Counted from the first letter of the stretch, positions 36,645 to 49,009 are shown. The stretch is DNA of 64,000 nt from Entonaema liquescens (GCA_902805475.1 CADCSX010000007.1:1674001-1738000), one strand, 5' to 3'. Numbers and translations: made by a program. Notes: a model not told the origin generated them from the sequence alone.

Positions 36645-37355
36645 ATAGGACAGTAGAGGCTAGGCATGAGTCAAGACGGAAGCATACTTAGCAGTGTCTC
36701 TCATAGGTGATAGAGCCCAACACAATCATTTATAGCACGTTTCGTGCTAGTTATCATGGTTAAGAAAAATCGGCAAGCTGCAATGCTCTCATGCGAATTC
36801 ACAGTCAGCCAGAATTGATTTTGTAGTATATTAGGTTAGGCAGTTAACCTATGAGCCATGGATATTTATATCATACAATATGTAATTCGCAGAGTGGATT
36901 TGAATATTAAGGCTTTTTTTCTTTTTAGCACAACTCGTCCTTCACGATTGCAATCATGGCGCACAGAACCAACAAAACAACACTTGCAATATATTAAAAG
37001 GCTCCTTAGTCTTTGTAAAGGCAAACGCATTCTAGTACTATCACTACTATTTAGTGATGCATCATGCGGCTCGTCAAAGATGTATCTTCGACGGCATTGG
37101 AGGGTATATTCTTCTAGAGAAGGCTCGTAGAATAGCATTGGCAAAACGCAATATTCGAAAAATTGCAATGTTTGGATAGCCACAATGTTTGAATAACCCA
37201 AACTATTCCGTATCCTGTATTATCGTTAGTTTACCATCCAAGACCTGCTCAGGAGTCACTAGTATTTACCTTATTAACGATCTTGTAATATCAGAAATCA
37301 AAGTAAAGAACGAGAAGGCAGCGCGCTCAAGGAAGAAAGAAGTATTAACCGTAAC
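36645..37355. other. Intergenic region, AT-rich
   Basis: 3' flanks of the SYG-repeat gene and of the next minus-strand gene. Nothing recognised. Confidence 0.5.
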
Positions 37356-37940
37356 TCAAATTTTCTGCTGCTGGTCTTGTTGCTGAGGCTCCTTCTGTGG
37401 AGATGCCTGCTGCGGCTGGGGTGCCACGCGGCGAAGCAGCGTCTTTATCTTGACCTCGATGTCGACGAGAACGCCGACGAGTTCCCGGTGACGATCGTTG
37501 TACATGTCCATACAATCGAGGAGAAAGGCGAAGTCGAAGTCGTCCGTCCAGACGTGGTAGCCCAGCCGCGCATCGTCGCTCAGTCTGGCGAACGTCTTCC
37601 AGGCCTCCTCGAACCCGCCGCGCGGACCCTTGCCGAGCAGATCCTTGAGCCGCTGCACCACGAAGTTCAGGTTGTCGGTAGCCTGCTCGGTGTTTTGCGC
37701 CAGCTTCTGGGCGCCGTCGGGAACGCCTTCGAACCCGGGCTCGCAGGTCTCCATGATGGCCCGGAGTTTCTTGAAGCTGGTGTCGCGCGCGGTGCGTTCT
37801 TTGAGGAGCTCGAATAGAAGCCTCCGTAACTTGGCTACGGAGATAGATGGCATGTTGATCGGAGCGAGAGCTGCAGGAGGCATGGCGGGTAGCGCCTGGT
37901 TCGGGTTGGGTGGTGCCGGGTTGGGTGCCGTGTTAGACAT
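37356..37940 (-). CDS. Unknown 194-aa protein with proline-rich start and glutamine-rich tail
   Basis: Single-exon reading frame from the ATG at 37940 (MSNTAPNPAPPNPNQALP). The first 40 residues are Pro/Ala/Asn-rich. Residues about 45-175 are helical and charged (VAKLRRLLFELLKERTARD, ATDNLNFVVQRLKDLLG, WTDDFDFAFLLDCMDMYNDR, VGVLVDIEVKIKTLLRRV). The C-terminus is Gln-rich (PQKEPQQQDQQQKI). Codon use is GC-rich (C/G at third positions), unlike the AT-rich flanks, which supports real coding. No domain is recognised. There is no signal peptide or membrane segment. It may be a small helical-bundle adaptor, but no function is claimed. Confidence 0.6.
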   Translation of the reverse strand: MSNTAPNPAPPNPNQALPAMPPAALAPINMPSISVAKLRRLLFELLKERTARDTSFKKLRAIMETCEPGFEGVPDGAQKLAQNTEQATDNLNFVVQRLKDLLGKGPRGGFEEAWKTFARLSDDARLGYHVWTDDFDFAFLLDCMDMYNDRHRELVGVLVDIEVKIKTLLRRVAPQPQQASPQKEPQQQDQQQKI

Positions 37941-38114
37941 TGGAGAAGGTAGTGGCAAGGGAATTGGGGCAGGAGGGTTGGGAATAGCGGCAGCTGGCTA
38001 AGCGAGACCGGCTCGGTTTGCCCTTCCCTGTTCTTGTTTGAGATGGGACTTCAAACTTGTATAGGTGTCGTAAGAATGAGGAAGATTACCGTTTCGACAG
38101 TTGGGCCAGTGGCA

Positions 38115-38477
38115 CTAAAACTTGCCTTCTCTGAATCCACCACCGGAGGCTTCGTTGAGGCGTACCAGTTCTTGAAACATCGATATATTATCTCTGGTGG
38201 TAAGGATGAAGTCGGAGCCGGGGAAGTAGCACTTGAGACCTAGGCAACAAGATTCCGTGTGGCGGCGAAAGCGTTGGCCAGAGCGGTAGGAATTACCACA
38301 ATCAGGGCATATCTTGGAACGTGAGCGAGTTGAAGATGATTGAGTTAACTTGAGGGATTGATTGGGTGCTGAGTTTGAAAACATCTTGATCATGGTGCGC
38401 GCGGCGAACTTATATGTTTTAATTGTTAGGCTACCGGCGACATTGTTAGTAGTTTGACTATCGGCAACGAGTTTCAT
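38115..38477 (-). CDS. Small protein with a single C2HC-type zinc-finger-like motif (uncertain)
   Basis: 120-aa single-exon frame. The core is KICPDCGNSYRSGQRFRRH followed by TESC: two Cys two residues apart, twelve residues, His, three residues, Cys. It is close to a C2H2 finger with the last His replaced by Cys. A basic Ser-rich stretch precedes it. The N-terminal 30 residues overlap degenerate tandem repeats at 38431-38575, so the true start may be an internal Met (MIKMFSNSAP). There is no other support; it may be a relic or a short regulatory protein. Confidence 0.4.
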   Translation of the reverse strand: MKLVADSQTTNNVAGSLTIKTYKFAARTMIKMFSNSAPNQSLKLTQSSSTRSRSKICPDCGNSYRSGQRFRRHTESCCLGLKCYFPGSDFILTTRDNISMFQELVRLNEASGGGFREGKF

Positions 38478-38575
38478 GGTTAGGTTATTGGCTACGTACC
38501 TAACAGTTAATATTCTGGCAACGTGCTTTATATTTGAACTATTGGTGATGTGTTGGTAATGGAAATACTGGACTT
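38431..38575. repeat. Degenerate minisatellite, unit about 25-30 bp
   Basis: Five imperfect units each carry a CTAT/TATT-(C/T)GGC(A/T)AC-like core (for example CTATCGGCAACG, TTATTGGCTACG, TATTCTGGCAACG, CTATTGGTGATG). By eye only; unit borders are approximate. Confidence 0.45.
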
Positions 38576-39208
38576 GTCCCTAAGAAGACGGCGACTATTT
38601 ATCGCGTCAGACTAAGAAGTTCGTCCTGGTGCTTAACGGAAAGAACGTTACGCTTTTTGTCTGTGTCGACGCTCGATCGGTCTGTGGCAGGAGGTAGGAA
38701 GGACAAAGCTATTTACCAAAGTTCGTGCCAGTGGGAACGGCGTGTGGGAAAGATAAAACTACTCTAGTGGAAAGGGTGAGTCTGAAGATAACTTAGGAGC
38801 TATCATTCTAGATTATACCACGGATAGGCGTCTAACTGAGAATCTTCTTTTCATAGCATGACTTAAGGGCGTAAAGAATAACATATAATTCAGCCTTGAA
38901 CCCCTAGTATATAAATATACGTTGAACTTATCATTCTATAATCAAAACTATAGCAGTTCATGGTAGTGAGCTATCATAAACTTGGCGCTAAAGTATGGTC
39001 TTTCCTGGTAATGTCGTAGGGGTTTCAGAGCACCCTATCTTTGTAGATGTTATGAGGCTTTTATGTATACTAGTTATACGGAGTTTAACGTAGTTACGTA
39101 TGAAGAGGTCCCTTGCTTCTATCAGATAGTCCCAATATTCCTACAGGATTCGTGACATTAGTTGAATTAAAAACTGTATTTGTTTATTAGGTATCAATAA
39201 TAGAAATC
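38478..39208. other. Intergenic region
   Basis: Apart from the end of the minisatellite, nothing is recognised. Confidence 0.5.
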
Positions 39209-41366
39209 TTATAGTCTTATTCGACCGTCGCCGCCGAACCACCGACGTATATCTGAGTCATTCCGTCCTCCTCTGTTGCTACTTTCGCCTGCTTCGTCAT
39301 TACCGCCCATCCAATTTGGCTTCTTGAACCCATCTCCAATATCCTGGATCCACTTGGGGGTATCTATAGTATCGAATGTGTTCTTAAATCGATGTCCTAG
39401 GCTTGTGAAGAAATTATCATCCTCAGGTTCCGAGTTGTTGATTTCGGACCGGGAAGGCCGTCCTGGCCTTCCAACAGGCTCATCATGGTATGATGGTGAT
39501 GTAGCAAAAGGGGTTCTAGTACCCTCAGCTCTGGCCGCCGGCACAGTTAAGATAGGAGCGGCACGGCGTTGGCCATTTGTAGACCTAGATGCAGCTTCAT
39601 CCAACCTTCGAGAGATTGATGTCCCATTCAGTTCCCGCTCTATTAAGTCTCGTCCCTCACGCCACGAGCCGGAACCATAACTAGGTTGATCCTCTTCATC
39701 TACAATATCACCAAATCCGAGGAGTCGTCTCACCTTACCGTATAATCCAAATAAGGTGGCGCACACTGGAACGAGAACAAAAATAGGGAATAAATAGTCA
39801 AACCATTTCCCCAGTGGAGTTAGGTCGACATATTTTCCAAGGATACCATAAAAGGTGGTCTTCTTGTATATCGACTCAGACAAGAACGTGACAAAATTGT
39901 AGGATAACGGGACACTGAGTCTTGCAACTTGTCCTGCGTACCAAAATGCTGATTCGTGAGCAGTATTGCGACGGACTAGAGCCCGGCCGCGCCAAACTTT
40001 GACTTCGGTTACGGAATGGAGAGCTGCTGCACACATGTACATGATCCAGAGGGCAGCAATGACTTGACCTGCAAAACCAACACGGCCACTGTCACCCGTC
40101 CAATGGTGAACCACAGTAAGCCGAATCACTGATATTGACGGCAGAGCTGCCTTTACCAACTCTGACCATATGATACAAGCTGATGCTAGTGTAAGGAAAC
40201 CGCCAAAGAGAATACGGAGACAGGGTATGATCTGGTAGTGAAGAAGGTACCGTGTATAGGGGGTGAGCACGGTAATCTTCTCCCAGAATGAGGAGCTTGG
40301 AGAACTTCTCCCGAAGTCGAGCTTCTTCGAAGCTGCGGAATCTAGGATCGCTTGCGTTTTTGCAGCATCGCGAAGTAAGCGATCCCATTCATCGACGTAT
40401 CGTGACTTGGTATGTCTCGCGCGATCGAGTTGGCGTGTAAGGTCTGCCAAGTACTTCTCCGTAATGACTGTTGGAATTATGCGGGCATCATTATCTGCTC
40501 GAGGGAGAAGATTTCTGGGTCTAGACTCGGGAATATTGCATATATCTGACAACTCTTCGATCCAGTCTTGGAAATCCTTGGCACTTCCAGTTTTACGCTT
40601 GCTTAGTTCCGATACTTGGACCTCTAGATCTTCCAAATTAAGAATAGCATCCTCCATCTTCTCGTATAATTTCGGTGCATGGCTCTGAAGCCGCCGTAGT
40701 CGGTGACTGGCGCTTGCGTTCTGGAACAGATTTCGGGGAATCGCGACAAGTCCATGGCCCATTAGATAGATGGCTAAAACCAAACCCCAGCAGTAAGCCA
40801 AGGCTAGTATCAAGCCCTTTAGCGATATGAATGAAGGGCCATACGATATGAAGAAATACACTAGTCCAAGTACAGCCGAGCCAAATACGATGGCATAGTA
40901 CTGGGCATTCGATCGTAACGAGTAGAGTATTCGGTCTTTCGGTTCGCGGTAACCAGCATCTGAATATTCGGCGAGTATAGGAAGTATGAACCTGAAGCGA
41001 ATTATGTTAGACAGGAGAGTTAAACAGCTACAAATGCTATGCGACTAAATATTACCAAGTGAGAACAAATGTTAGCCAATATGAGATCCTCCACGACACA
41101 AGCAATGCCCTGGGAGGGAGCCAAATGCCTCTCGTAGCTTCATCATCGGTACTGGCATTCGATGCTAAATCAATAGGAACTAATAACACAATACTTGCGG
41201 GTAGCCATAGTGCAAAGAAGACTGGGACTAGAAGGTAAGCTGGTGTTGTTCGTAGTGGGAGGTAATGTCGTAAGATCAGGAGAACAATAAGGGATAGAAC
41301 AAGAAGCGCAATAAGCGCAAATATTTCGGAGGGCACCGGCGACGGACTGCTCGCGATCTGTAGCAT
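39209..41366 (-). CDS. LMBR1-like multipass membrane protein (LMBD2 type)
   Basis: Exon 1 is 41366-41056, the intron 41055-40992 (64 nt), and exon 2 40991-39209, giving 697 aa. Roughly nine hydrophobic segments are present, with a long cytoplasmic coiled-coil loop (residues about 180-320, YEKMEDAILNLEDLEVQVSEL) between the first and second groups. This is the LMBR1 domain layout. Recognisable blocks are ILRHYLPLRTTPAYLLVPV near the N-terminus, the SYWLTFVLTW|FILPILAEYSDAG junction, and TTFYGILGKYVDLTPLGKWF in the last membrane group. The C-terminal 170 residues are disordered and acidic/Ser-rich. Fungal members are poorly characterised. Animal LMBR1/LMBD proteins act in lysosomal transport and GPCR signalling, which need not apply here. 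The frame is intact. Confidence 0.88.
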
Positions 41367-42056
41367 CCTGAGAAGTTAAGAATGCTTCAAATGCCCCATG
41401 AGAATGGATTTCGAGCTGTGATGAATGTAATTGTAAATGTCAGGAACGCGGCTTGGTCGGAACAATAGGTGCATATTTAGTTGCATCTTTGAACTAAAAC
41501 GCTGACGTCGGCTTTACTTGTATATGGACATGGCGTGTGCTCAAATTACAAGGATCATTGCGTGGACCGGTCTTTATTGGATGCGGCTAAAATTATATTT
41601 GCATGGATCGTTTCACTGGTAGACTAAGTAGGAGAGATCATGACTTTGTGGCGTTGCATGTGGCTGCACAACTTACTACCCTCGGACCTAAGCACGTACA
41701 TTCCATTCTATCTAACTTTACCTAAGAAATGATATACTTTGATACTTTACCGAGAACTAAGCAGGGGTAGCTCAGTGAAACAACCTGGCCACTTGAGGAA
41801 AGAACCCCGGATTCCTTTTTTCGCACGGCTGAGGAGAGGCCAGCTATCATCGTATGTAGAAATCGTCTAGAAACTAATTATCAGTTTCTCACAAGAATCA
41901 ATTTACCGCCATACATCCCCCCTTTCGCCGCATTAGGTCGCACTCCAACCTTCCTTTTCTATTTGTTCCCTTTTCGCTTCTGCTTGCATATTATTGCTAT
42001 ATTATTTTTCAAATTCCCTCCTCCTGTTTCCCGAGTACCGAGTACCGAGTTCAACA
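41367..42056. other. Divergent promoter region LMBR1-like / lectin
   Basis: No gene. A C/T-rich leader precedes the lectin start. An A-box-like word at 41766-41779 was checked as a tRNA and rejected. Confidence 0.55.
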
Positions 42057-43133
42057 ATGCGGTTTCCAGTGCTGTCAGCCCTATGGCTGGCGGCCATAGC
42101 TTGGGGTGCTGTAGGTCGCGACGAGGATGGCAATGTTAGGACTATATCTGTAAGCATTGCGCGCGTTAGTTAGGCTGTCTGGGCTGCTGCTGACGACTCG
42201 TCTTGTCTTGCAGCTTCGAACCCATACGTTGAAGCAGCCCTACCTGGACTCTGAGATGCAAAGTCGGTGGTACGATTTTGGAGGCGACACGATAGTTCGA
42301 ACAGATTCGTATGTTACCGCCTAGTATATAATAAAAACAATCACACCTGTTAATCACTACTTTAATAGGTATATCCGTCTAACTTCAGATCGCCCGTCGC
42401 AAAACGGATGGTTGTTTTCTCGAGTACCTATGACCGCTACGAATTGGGAAATCACTGTTGAATTCAAGATTCACGGATCGAACCAATTGTACGGAGACGG
42501 CTTTGCGATGTGGCTTACGAAGGAGCGAGGGCAGCCCGGACCGGTTTTTGGACATGCGGACAACTTCGAAGGCCTTGGCGTTTTCATCGACACCTATAAG
42601 AACAACCGACCTGGCGTTGTCTTCCCGTACGTTATGGCCATGATTGGTGATGGCAAGACATCATATAACAAGGATAACGACGGAAAGGACACCGAATTTG
42701 CTGGCTGCCCCGCTCGAGGCATCCGAAATGCAAATATTCCTACTAAATTAAAACTTACCTACTTCCAGGACAAGTCATTGAAGTTGGAACCCAGTACCAG
42801 TCCGAAGATGAGTGGAAGCTGTGCTTCGAAACGAACGAACCCCCCTCCATCCCTGCCGTTACATACCTTGGATTCAGCGCTGAGACAGGCGAGTTGAGCG
42901 ACAACCACGATATTATCTCTATCGATGCAAAGAATCTCTACGTGACGGGAGGCTCAGCTAACAAACCTACACCTGGAAAGGGAAGTGTTAAATCGTCTCA
43001 GCCAAAGGAGACTGGTGGCAGTAGCTGGACCTGGTTTTTCTTTAAATTCATTATCTTTGGATTAGTTGTTGGTGGAGCGTACGTCGGCTTTACGGCATAC
43101 CGAACGAACAAAAGAAAGAGCCATCGATTTTAA
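42057..43133 (+). CDS. L-type lectin cargo receptor of the early secretory pathway (one frameshift)
   Basis: ERGIC-53/VIP36/Emp47-like type I membrane lectin that carries glycoproteins between ER and Golgi. Exons are 42057-42149, 42214-42308 and 42369-43133. The signal peptide is MRFPVLSALWLAAIAWGAVG. The legume-lectin domain shows QSRWYDFGGDT, NGWLFSRVP, YGDGFAMWLTKE and GLGVFIDTYKNN, the last two holding the sugar/Ca-binding Asp and Asn. A membrane helix near the C-terminus (FFFKFIIFGLVVGGAYVGF) leads to a short basic tail RTNKRKSHRF. The frame breaks at 42790-42792. The first frame runs DKSLKLEPSTSP, while the conserved continuation QYQSEDEWKLCFETNEPPS lies one base off. Lengthening the CCC run by one base gives 317 aa and a clean reading to the stop. 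Confidence 0.9.
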
Positions 43134-44148
43134 AGAGTGAACCAGAGATGTTCGATGTTGGGAGGTGGAGATAATGCCAAGAACGACGGGCGTACATATC
43201 ATCAGCATATGAAGGTCCAGAGCAGTGGGCTTTTGACGAAGTCTCATGGGTTCTTTCTGTCTTATAGGGTTGGCAGGCGTCGACTGGCAATGTAAAACTA
43301 TGGAGTAGTGCACAATGCAGAATAAATTACGAAGTATAGGATTCCCGGGCCGGATTTAGTCAAGCTGGCTAGCCAAGGTGTAACACTAGATGGTAAAATT
43401 TCTTGATCTGACAGGTGGCTTAGGTAGCCATCCATTGGTACGGTGAGTGTAACTGTCGGGACTATGGCTTCTGTTTACGATATGGTCCCTCATCGGAGAC
43501 TTTTCTCTATGATCACTAAAGTGAAGATGGCTACCACCAATTACCTATCTATTCTAAGTGAGTAGTACGTGGGGTTGCACTACGCAGTATTTTGCATCAC
43601 CAAAATGCTAGGATGCCGTCGGTAATGCCCATCCAATACTAATAAAAGGTACTTGCTATTAAAAATATAGACACCAGTGTGTTTCGCCCAAGTGCTGGAA
43701 TTTAGGTGTTTTTTCCTAACGGCCGTAGTATATTTGCGAGTCATTTATATACATATGTAGGTCTCACACTTGCATTTTAGACGAATTATACTCGTAAACT
43801 TTCCACTACCTGTTATACTGTTCCGAATATATTTTACTCAACTAGTTTTTACTCGGGATCAATTCGTTCGGTGATATAAAAATTACCCCACGTTGTACGT
43901 ACCGACAAGGTGCTGTACATACCTAGGTACCTAGGTAGGTAATGTATCCAGTACATGTACGTGGGTGCACACCTATACTTGATTTATTAAGCGATTTGAT
44001 GTTTATCTGTCCATTCATACCACCTCACACCTGATCGAGCATCTTCAACATTATAAGCGCTTACCCTCCAATGTAATGTAGAATTTCTAAAAAAGGAAAA
44101 AAGAGAACAGTGATATTATGATCTCATTTATATCAACCATCTATACAT

Positions 44149-44161
44149 ACACACACACACA
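44149..44161. repeat. (AC)n microsatellite, 6.5 units
   Basis: Perfect dinucleotide run in intergenic DNA. Confidence 0.9.
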
Positions 44162-44370
44162 GAGGACATATACAAATACCTAGCAATACTGCTGCTCCTT
44201 AGGATCTTATCAAGTTGTCAAGTATCTAATTCCGATCTAGAATGATGAAACCCTCTCCCCTCATAATTCACCCAATTCACCCACCTTTTCTTGTCCACTA
44301 TTATAAAGGATCTACGTAATGTCCACATGAGATTCTCTTCAAATTATCATCCCGAAGCCCGACTGGATAT

Positions 44371-44716
44371 TCCATTAGATGCTAGAGCTACCGGGGAGAT
44401 GCGGCCTTTTCCCCTTGGGCTTCAAATGCTCCAGCCAATGCTCTAGCCAGTTCACCAGTGTTTTTCAGGTCGTCACAATCTTTAACCATTATCAACCCCG
44501 CTTGTCACATTGATGATTGGCACAAGGCACAACAACAAGACAAGTAGGAGAGAGTGAGGAAATGGAAACGGACCCCACCTCTTCGATCCTCCTCTTTAGT
44601 GGTCCAGCTATGATCCAGCCATGATCCTTTCCCACGCCTTCGCCAGCTTCCTCGTCTGAAGAATCCAAGAATCCCACGGTTTTAGAGCTTCCGCCTAGAG
44701 ATCCCGTCACGAACCG
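44371..44716 (-). other. Candidate coding exons of an unrecognised small minus-strand gene
   Basis: Exon-like block A is 44716-44579. It follows a TTTAG acceptor-like word and reads RFVTGSLGGSSKTVGFLDSS, then DEEAGEGVGKDHGW, then PLKRRIEE before a GTGGGG donor-like word. After about 70 nt, block B ends near 44371-44400 and reads VKDCDDLKNTGELARALAGA, then FEAQGEKAASPR-stop. Both blocks look like real protein. Joining them in frame needs a base added in the GGGG run of block B, a kind of error common in this window, and I find no convincing first exon. I do not recognise a family. It may be a real small gene, the 3' end of a gene with upstream exons, or a relic. Confidence 0.3.
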
Positions 44717-45995
44717 CTAAACCTTTCTGAGTGCGGTATACCGTATTCAGTTGGTAATACTATAATATACTATAATACTACAGCACTTATATGTATTCTT
44801 ATTACATTGTATCCCTACATCTAAACCTTAGTAGGCTACCTACGTCCTAGGTTATGTGGGCTCGTGTTACTATTGTACAGCATTTTATTTACCATCTCCT
44901 TACCTAAACTTCGCATACTTATTATTTTTTTCTTCTTCAATTTCTTCCCTTACCTATGTGTAAGCTAGGTATTATAGGTTAGGTACATGATCTACCTGAC
45001 CCCTAGCATTACTCGAAATTCGCCTATCTTTTAACACCAAGTATTGCACCAAGTAGCAGAGCAGGTGCTATACTTGTGCATACTTAGCGTCAATAGGTCC
45101 TTTACCTACCTGGGTTTAGACGGGTTAGGTACCTCTAAGTTTACTTACAGTTGCTTTCCCTAGTCCCTCCCCGCTTGTCTTGCCGTCATCCAGCCCACTT
45201 TGCTGTCGCCTCTTCGGGTCTTTCTCTTCGGATCTCATCTACCCAAGATTCAAGGACTTACAGACTTACTACCTCCGTCTAAGTCCCCCTACTTACTTGC
45301 TTGCTCTTTCGCCCGGTGCAGTATCACATACCTCAATTCAAATATTCTAAAGTATAGACATTACCCATATCTATTTTCAGCTCTTGATTTCGAACGCCGA
45401 GTCGTCCAAAAGTCTAGCGCATCCCAATAGATCGGCCCCGCGGCCGTCTTCCTTGTGCAATCCTTCGGAGAAAGAGAACTTACGCTGCGCAAAGGTTCAA
45501 ACCATCCAAACCATTCAATTGGTTCAATTGACCTTTTCGCTTCTTTGTACCTGGACGACTTAGCACTCATTCAGCTGCTGGAAAAGAACTAAGTTGGATT
45601 CCTGTTTTTCAAGGCTGTTCATCTTTTTGCTACAAAAGCTTGACATCTATAACAATATTACATACTCAGAATAGCTAGCTGCCTGGTACCTTGAAACCCT
45701 CCGCTATCGTCAGCCACGTTCGAACCACCCTAGCGAAGGCGCGTTACAAGTCATCCAACTCCAAGACTACTCCCTCTTGGCTATTCCTTCCTACTCTACT
45801 TGCCAACCTAAGCATCGTTATCTAACAACTGTTACTGTTTTATACCTGTTCGAAACATACTCGGTCGTGGACCATTGCGTCATCTCATACCGAAAACTGG
45901 CCTGTAGTCGAAAATCGGCCTTTACAATATCACGCTATCTTTACCCGTCCAGTATCACGAAGGGCCCCGTCCCCTCGCTTCCCTAAACATATCAT

Positions 45996-47623
45996 ATGCC
46001 GACGTTAGGATCGTTAGGATTTCTCAAGAAGAAGCGGACGAAAGAGGACAAGCCCGACCCTTCCAGCCAGCCCACGAGTCCTGTTACACCAATCACCCCG
46101 ACGTCCTCGAGGACATTCGGGTCGAGCTCCCTGACCACCGTCCCAACACATAGCACAGCTGCAACAAGCATAGCCTCTCAATCACAGTCACAATCGACGA
46201 CGCAAAATACCCACGAAGCACCAGCTTCTGCTGGTGGGGGATCACAAATGAATTCACCGACAACCCAGACCGTTCCGTACGGGATCCAGCCCACCCCGAG
46301 CCCCGCGCACATAGGAACACCGCAAAACCTACCGAGCATCAACAACCTAATTAACTTACCACAAAATGACGGTAAAGGATGCCTATAGCCATAGCTAGTC
46401 AATTTTTATCTAACGTGAAAACCAGGTCACCATGGAACGCCCCCAGTGCAACACCCACAGCACCAATCGCAATCTAACGAGGTCAGGGTAACGAAGGGGA
46501 AATACTCGCTTACCGACTTCGACCTCCTTAGGACGCTTGGCACAGGAAGTTTTGGGCGTGTTCATTTGGTCCAGTCAAAACATAATCAAAGATTCTACGC
46601 CATTAAAGTTTTAAAGAAGGCCCAAGTTGTCAAGATGAAGCAGGTGGAACACACCAATGATGAGCGGCGGATGCTTGGTGAGGTTAAGCATCCGTTTCTC
46701 ATCACACTTTGGGGCACCTTTCAAGATCCGAAGAATTTGTATATGGTTATGGATTTCGTTGAAGGTGGAGAGTTGTTCTCGTTGCTGAGGAAATCAGGTG
46801 TACGTTGATTGCTATTTATTGCTTAAGTGTATAACGTTGCTAACTCGTCCCAGCGGTTTCCAAACCCGGTAGCTAAATTCTATGCTGCAGAGGTCACCCT
46901 CGCGCTTGAATATCTACATTCAAGGAATATCATTTATAGGGACTTGAAGCCCGAAAATTTGCTCCTGGACCGCCATGGGCACCTCAAAATAACAGATTTT
47001 GGCTTTGCCAAGAGGGTTCCAGATAAGACATGGACCTTGTGTGGGACTCCAGACTACTTAGCACCGGAAGTGGTTTCTAACAAAGGATACAACAAATCGG
47101 TGGACTGGTGAGTTTCAGTTTACAAAATAGTGTTGATGGCTTGGCTTCTTACATGACATCTATTATAGGTGGTCTCTGGGCATCTTAATCTACGAGATGC
47201 TCTGCGGCTATACACCGTTTTGGGATAGCGGTTCACCGATGAAAATTTATGAAAATATCCTAAGGGGCAAGGTTAAGTATCCGGCGTATGTTCATCCCGA
47301 CGCTCAAAACTTATTGGAACTCCTTATCACGCCGGATTTGACAAAGCGGCTGGGTAACCTTTTTGGCGGATCGTCAGATGTGAAAAATCACCCGTGGTTC
47401 GCAGAGGTCACATGGGATAGGTTATCAAGAAAAGATATTGACGCTCCGTATACACCCCCAGTTAAGGCCGGTGCTGGCGACGCAAGCCAATTCGATAGGT
47501 ACCCTGAGGAAACAGAGAAGTACGGCCAGTCGGGGAGCGACGAGTAAGTCGAGCGAATCAAACCGTGACGAAATCCTGTGTGCTAACATTTGTAGGTTTG
47601 GCTACTTGTTCCCCGATTTTTGA
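45996..47623 (+). CDS. pkaC: cAMP-dependent protein kinase catalytic subunit
   Basis: AGC kinase released from the regulatory subunit by cAMP; in fungi it controls growth, spore germination and virulence-related development. Exons are 45996-46371, 46426-46799, 46854-47107, 47169-47543 and 47596-47623 (introns 54, 54, 61 and 52 nt), giving 468 aa. Residues 1-155 or so are Ser/Thr/Pro/Gln-rich and disordered, typical of filamentous-fungal PKA. The kinase domain follows: glycine loop GTGSFGRV, AIKVLKK, helix-C Glu in EHTNDERRML, YRDLKPENLL, DFGFAK, activation-loop Thr in KTWTLCGTPDYLAPE, and WWSLGILIYEMLCG. The AGC C-tail ends FGYLFPDF, the FxxF hydrophobic motif. The last coding exon is only 28 nt. 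All junctions keep frame. Confidence 0.95.
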
Positions 47624-49009
47624 TAAGCTGTTAAACTTGTCCTATAAGTGAGCACTATTGGACGAGGGCACATTGCAGGTTCATAGATCAGGGCCTATCA
47701 GCTGGGTTAGACTCGAGAAAAGGGTTAACCTATGGCTTTGCCGTTTGTGGACACCTCGAGAGGAAGTGATGATAGTAGTTGTTGTGGCGTAAAATCGTGT
47801 CGAACGCGATGACATATGCTTGGAAAAAAGGCGATAGGCGAGACGCGCGACTTCGCATCTGGACGAAAAGTCGCGAAGTCGTCATAAGGCTTAAGGCAAT
47901 AAAAGGAAAGCCTGATGTGGAACTGGGTATCAACCTAGCCTTGGACATTCTACACACAAAAATTATCGAACATTATAGGTCAGCAGACCAACGACTCGAA
48001 TGTCGTGGTTCGTAAAGACTACGTCGTTGTAGGTAATATTAGAGTGCTGTAGGCAGTCGACCTTTGTATTATGCCACGAAGGTAGTAGATTATTCTATGA
48101 AGGTCACGTTGCTGCCTACCATAAGAAAATTGCCATTTGGTATTGCAATATCCAATGGCTTGGGGATAATGCTCACCGGACACGTTGATTCCAGACCCGC
48201 ATGAGGCTCTGCTCGTAGTTCTTCACAAGCAATCTTCCCCAAGCCAAGGTCCCCCTTCCCCTCCCCCGCCATATATTAGGTACGTAGGTATGTAGTAGTA
48301 CCTTTTTCGCCTCACACGTTCGACTTGTCTCATATTCAGGGCGCATAGTACCGTCTATTTTATTACTCAAGATGATAATACTTCTGTAGAACTAATGTCG
48401 AGTAAGACCTATACTGGCCTTTAGAAAAGAGACACGCATCATTCTCCAAGCAAGGTGCATCATATGTACTTTGAGTATGCATGTAAGTACTATGTAGTTA
48501 TTAGCAGGACGAGGAAGGTTCAAAGTTGCAGGAGTCCTTAAAAATGGGACGGATGTTCGGGATAAGGCCGCGACCCATAATTCCCCACCCAATCCCGTGT
48601 ATTGTCCCCACAACTGCTTACAATTTAGAACAAGCTTCTAACCTAACCTAGTCTACCCGCCTCTCCCTTATTTCTCCTTAATCGTTAGCTTGAATTATTA
48701 AATTATTAAATAATTTTATCTAAATCTTTAAGTTGGGGGGTTCGTTTTTCTTGCCCGTTGGAACTCCGACCTGCAACTCCGTGAAGACAGGACAAGTTCG
48801 GTCAAGCATCGCCTCACGACTTTCGGCATCGATTTCTGCATCGATTCGGGACTGCGCCTCGATCTCCTGCACGTCACAAAGTCCTATGGAAGCTTAATTG
48901 AAGATGCTTTGATACCCGTGTTTTTTTCGATAAAATTTCTTGATATAACTAGATATTTGTCTTTAACTCCTTAGCTGTTTCGTACCGTAGTTTGCATTTC
49001 TTGACCGCC
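47624..49009. other. Intergenic region, nothing recognised
   Basis: About 1.4 kb between pkaC and the CorA-like gene. Short open frames here show no protein-like features. Confidence 0.5.

Larger units (their letters stand above)
43134..45995. other. Long intergenic region with pkaC leader
   Basis: Holds CCTAGGTA palindromes (43920-43940), an (AC)n microsatellite at 44149-44161, a candidate minus-strand exon pair at 44371-44716, and a C/T-rich probable 5' leader of the PKA gene from about 45,140 to 45,995. Confidence 0.5.

Noticed and set aside
41761..41830. tRNA-like word (GGTAGCTCAGTG) resembling an A box
   Set aside because: No matching T-arm (GGTTCGAAT-type B box) at the right distance, no acceptor-stem pairing and no anticodon arm could be drawn.
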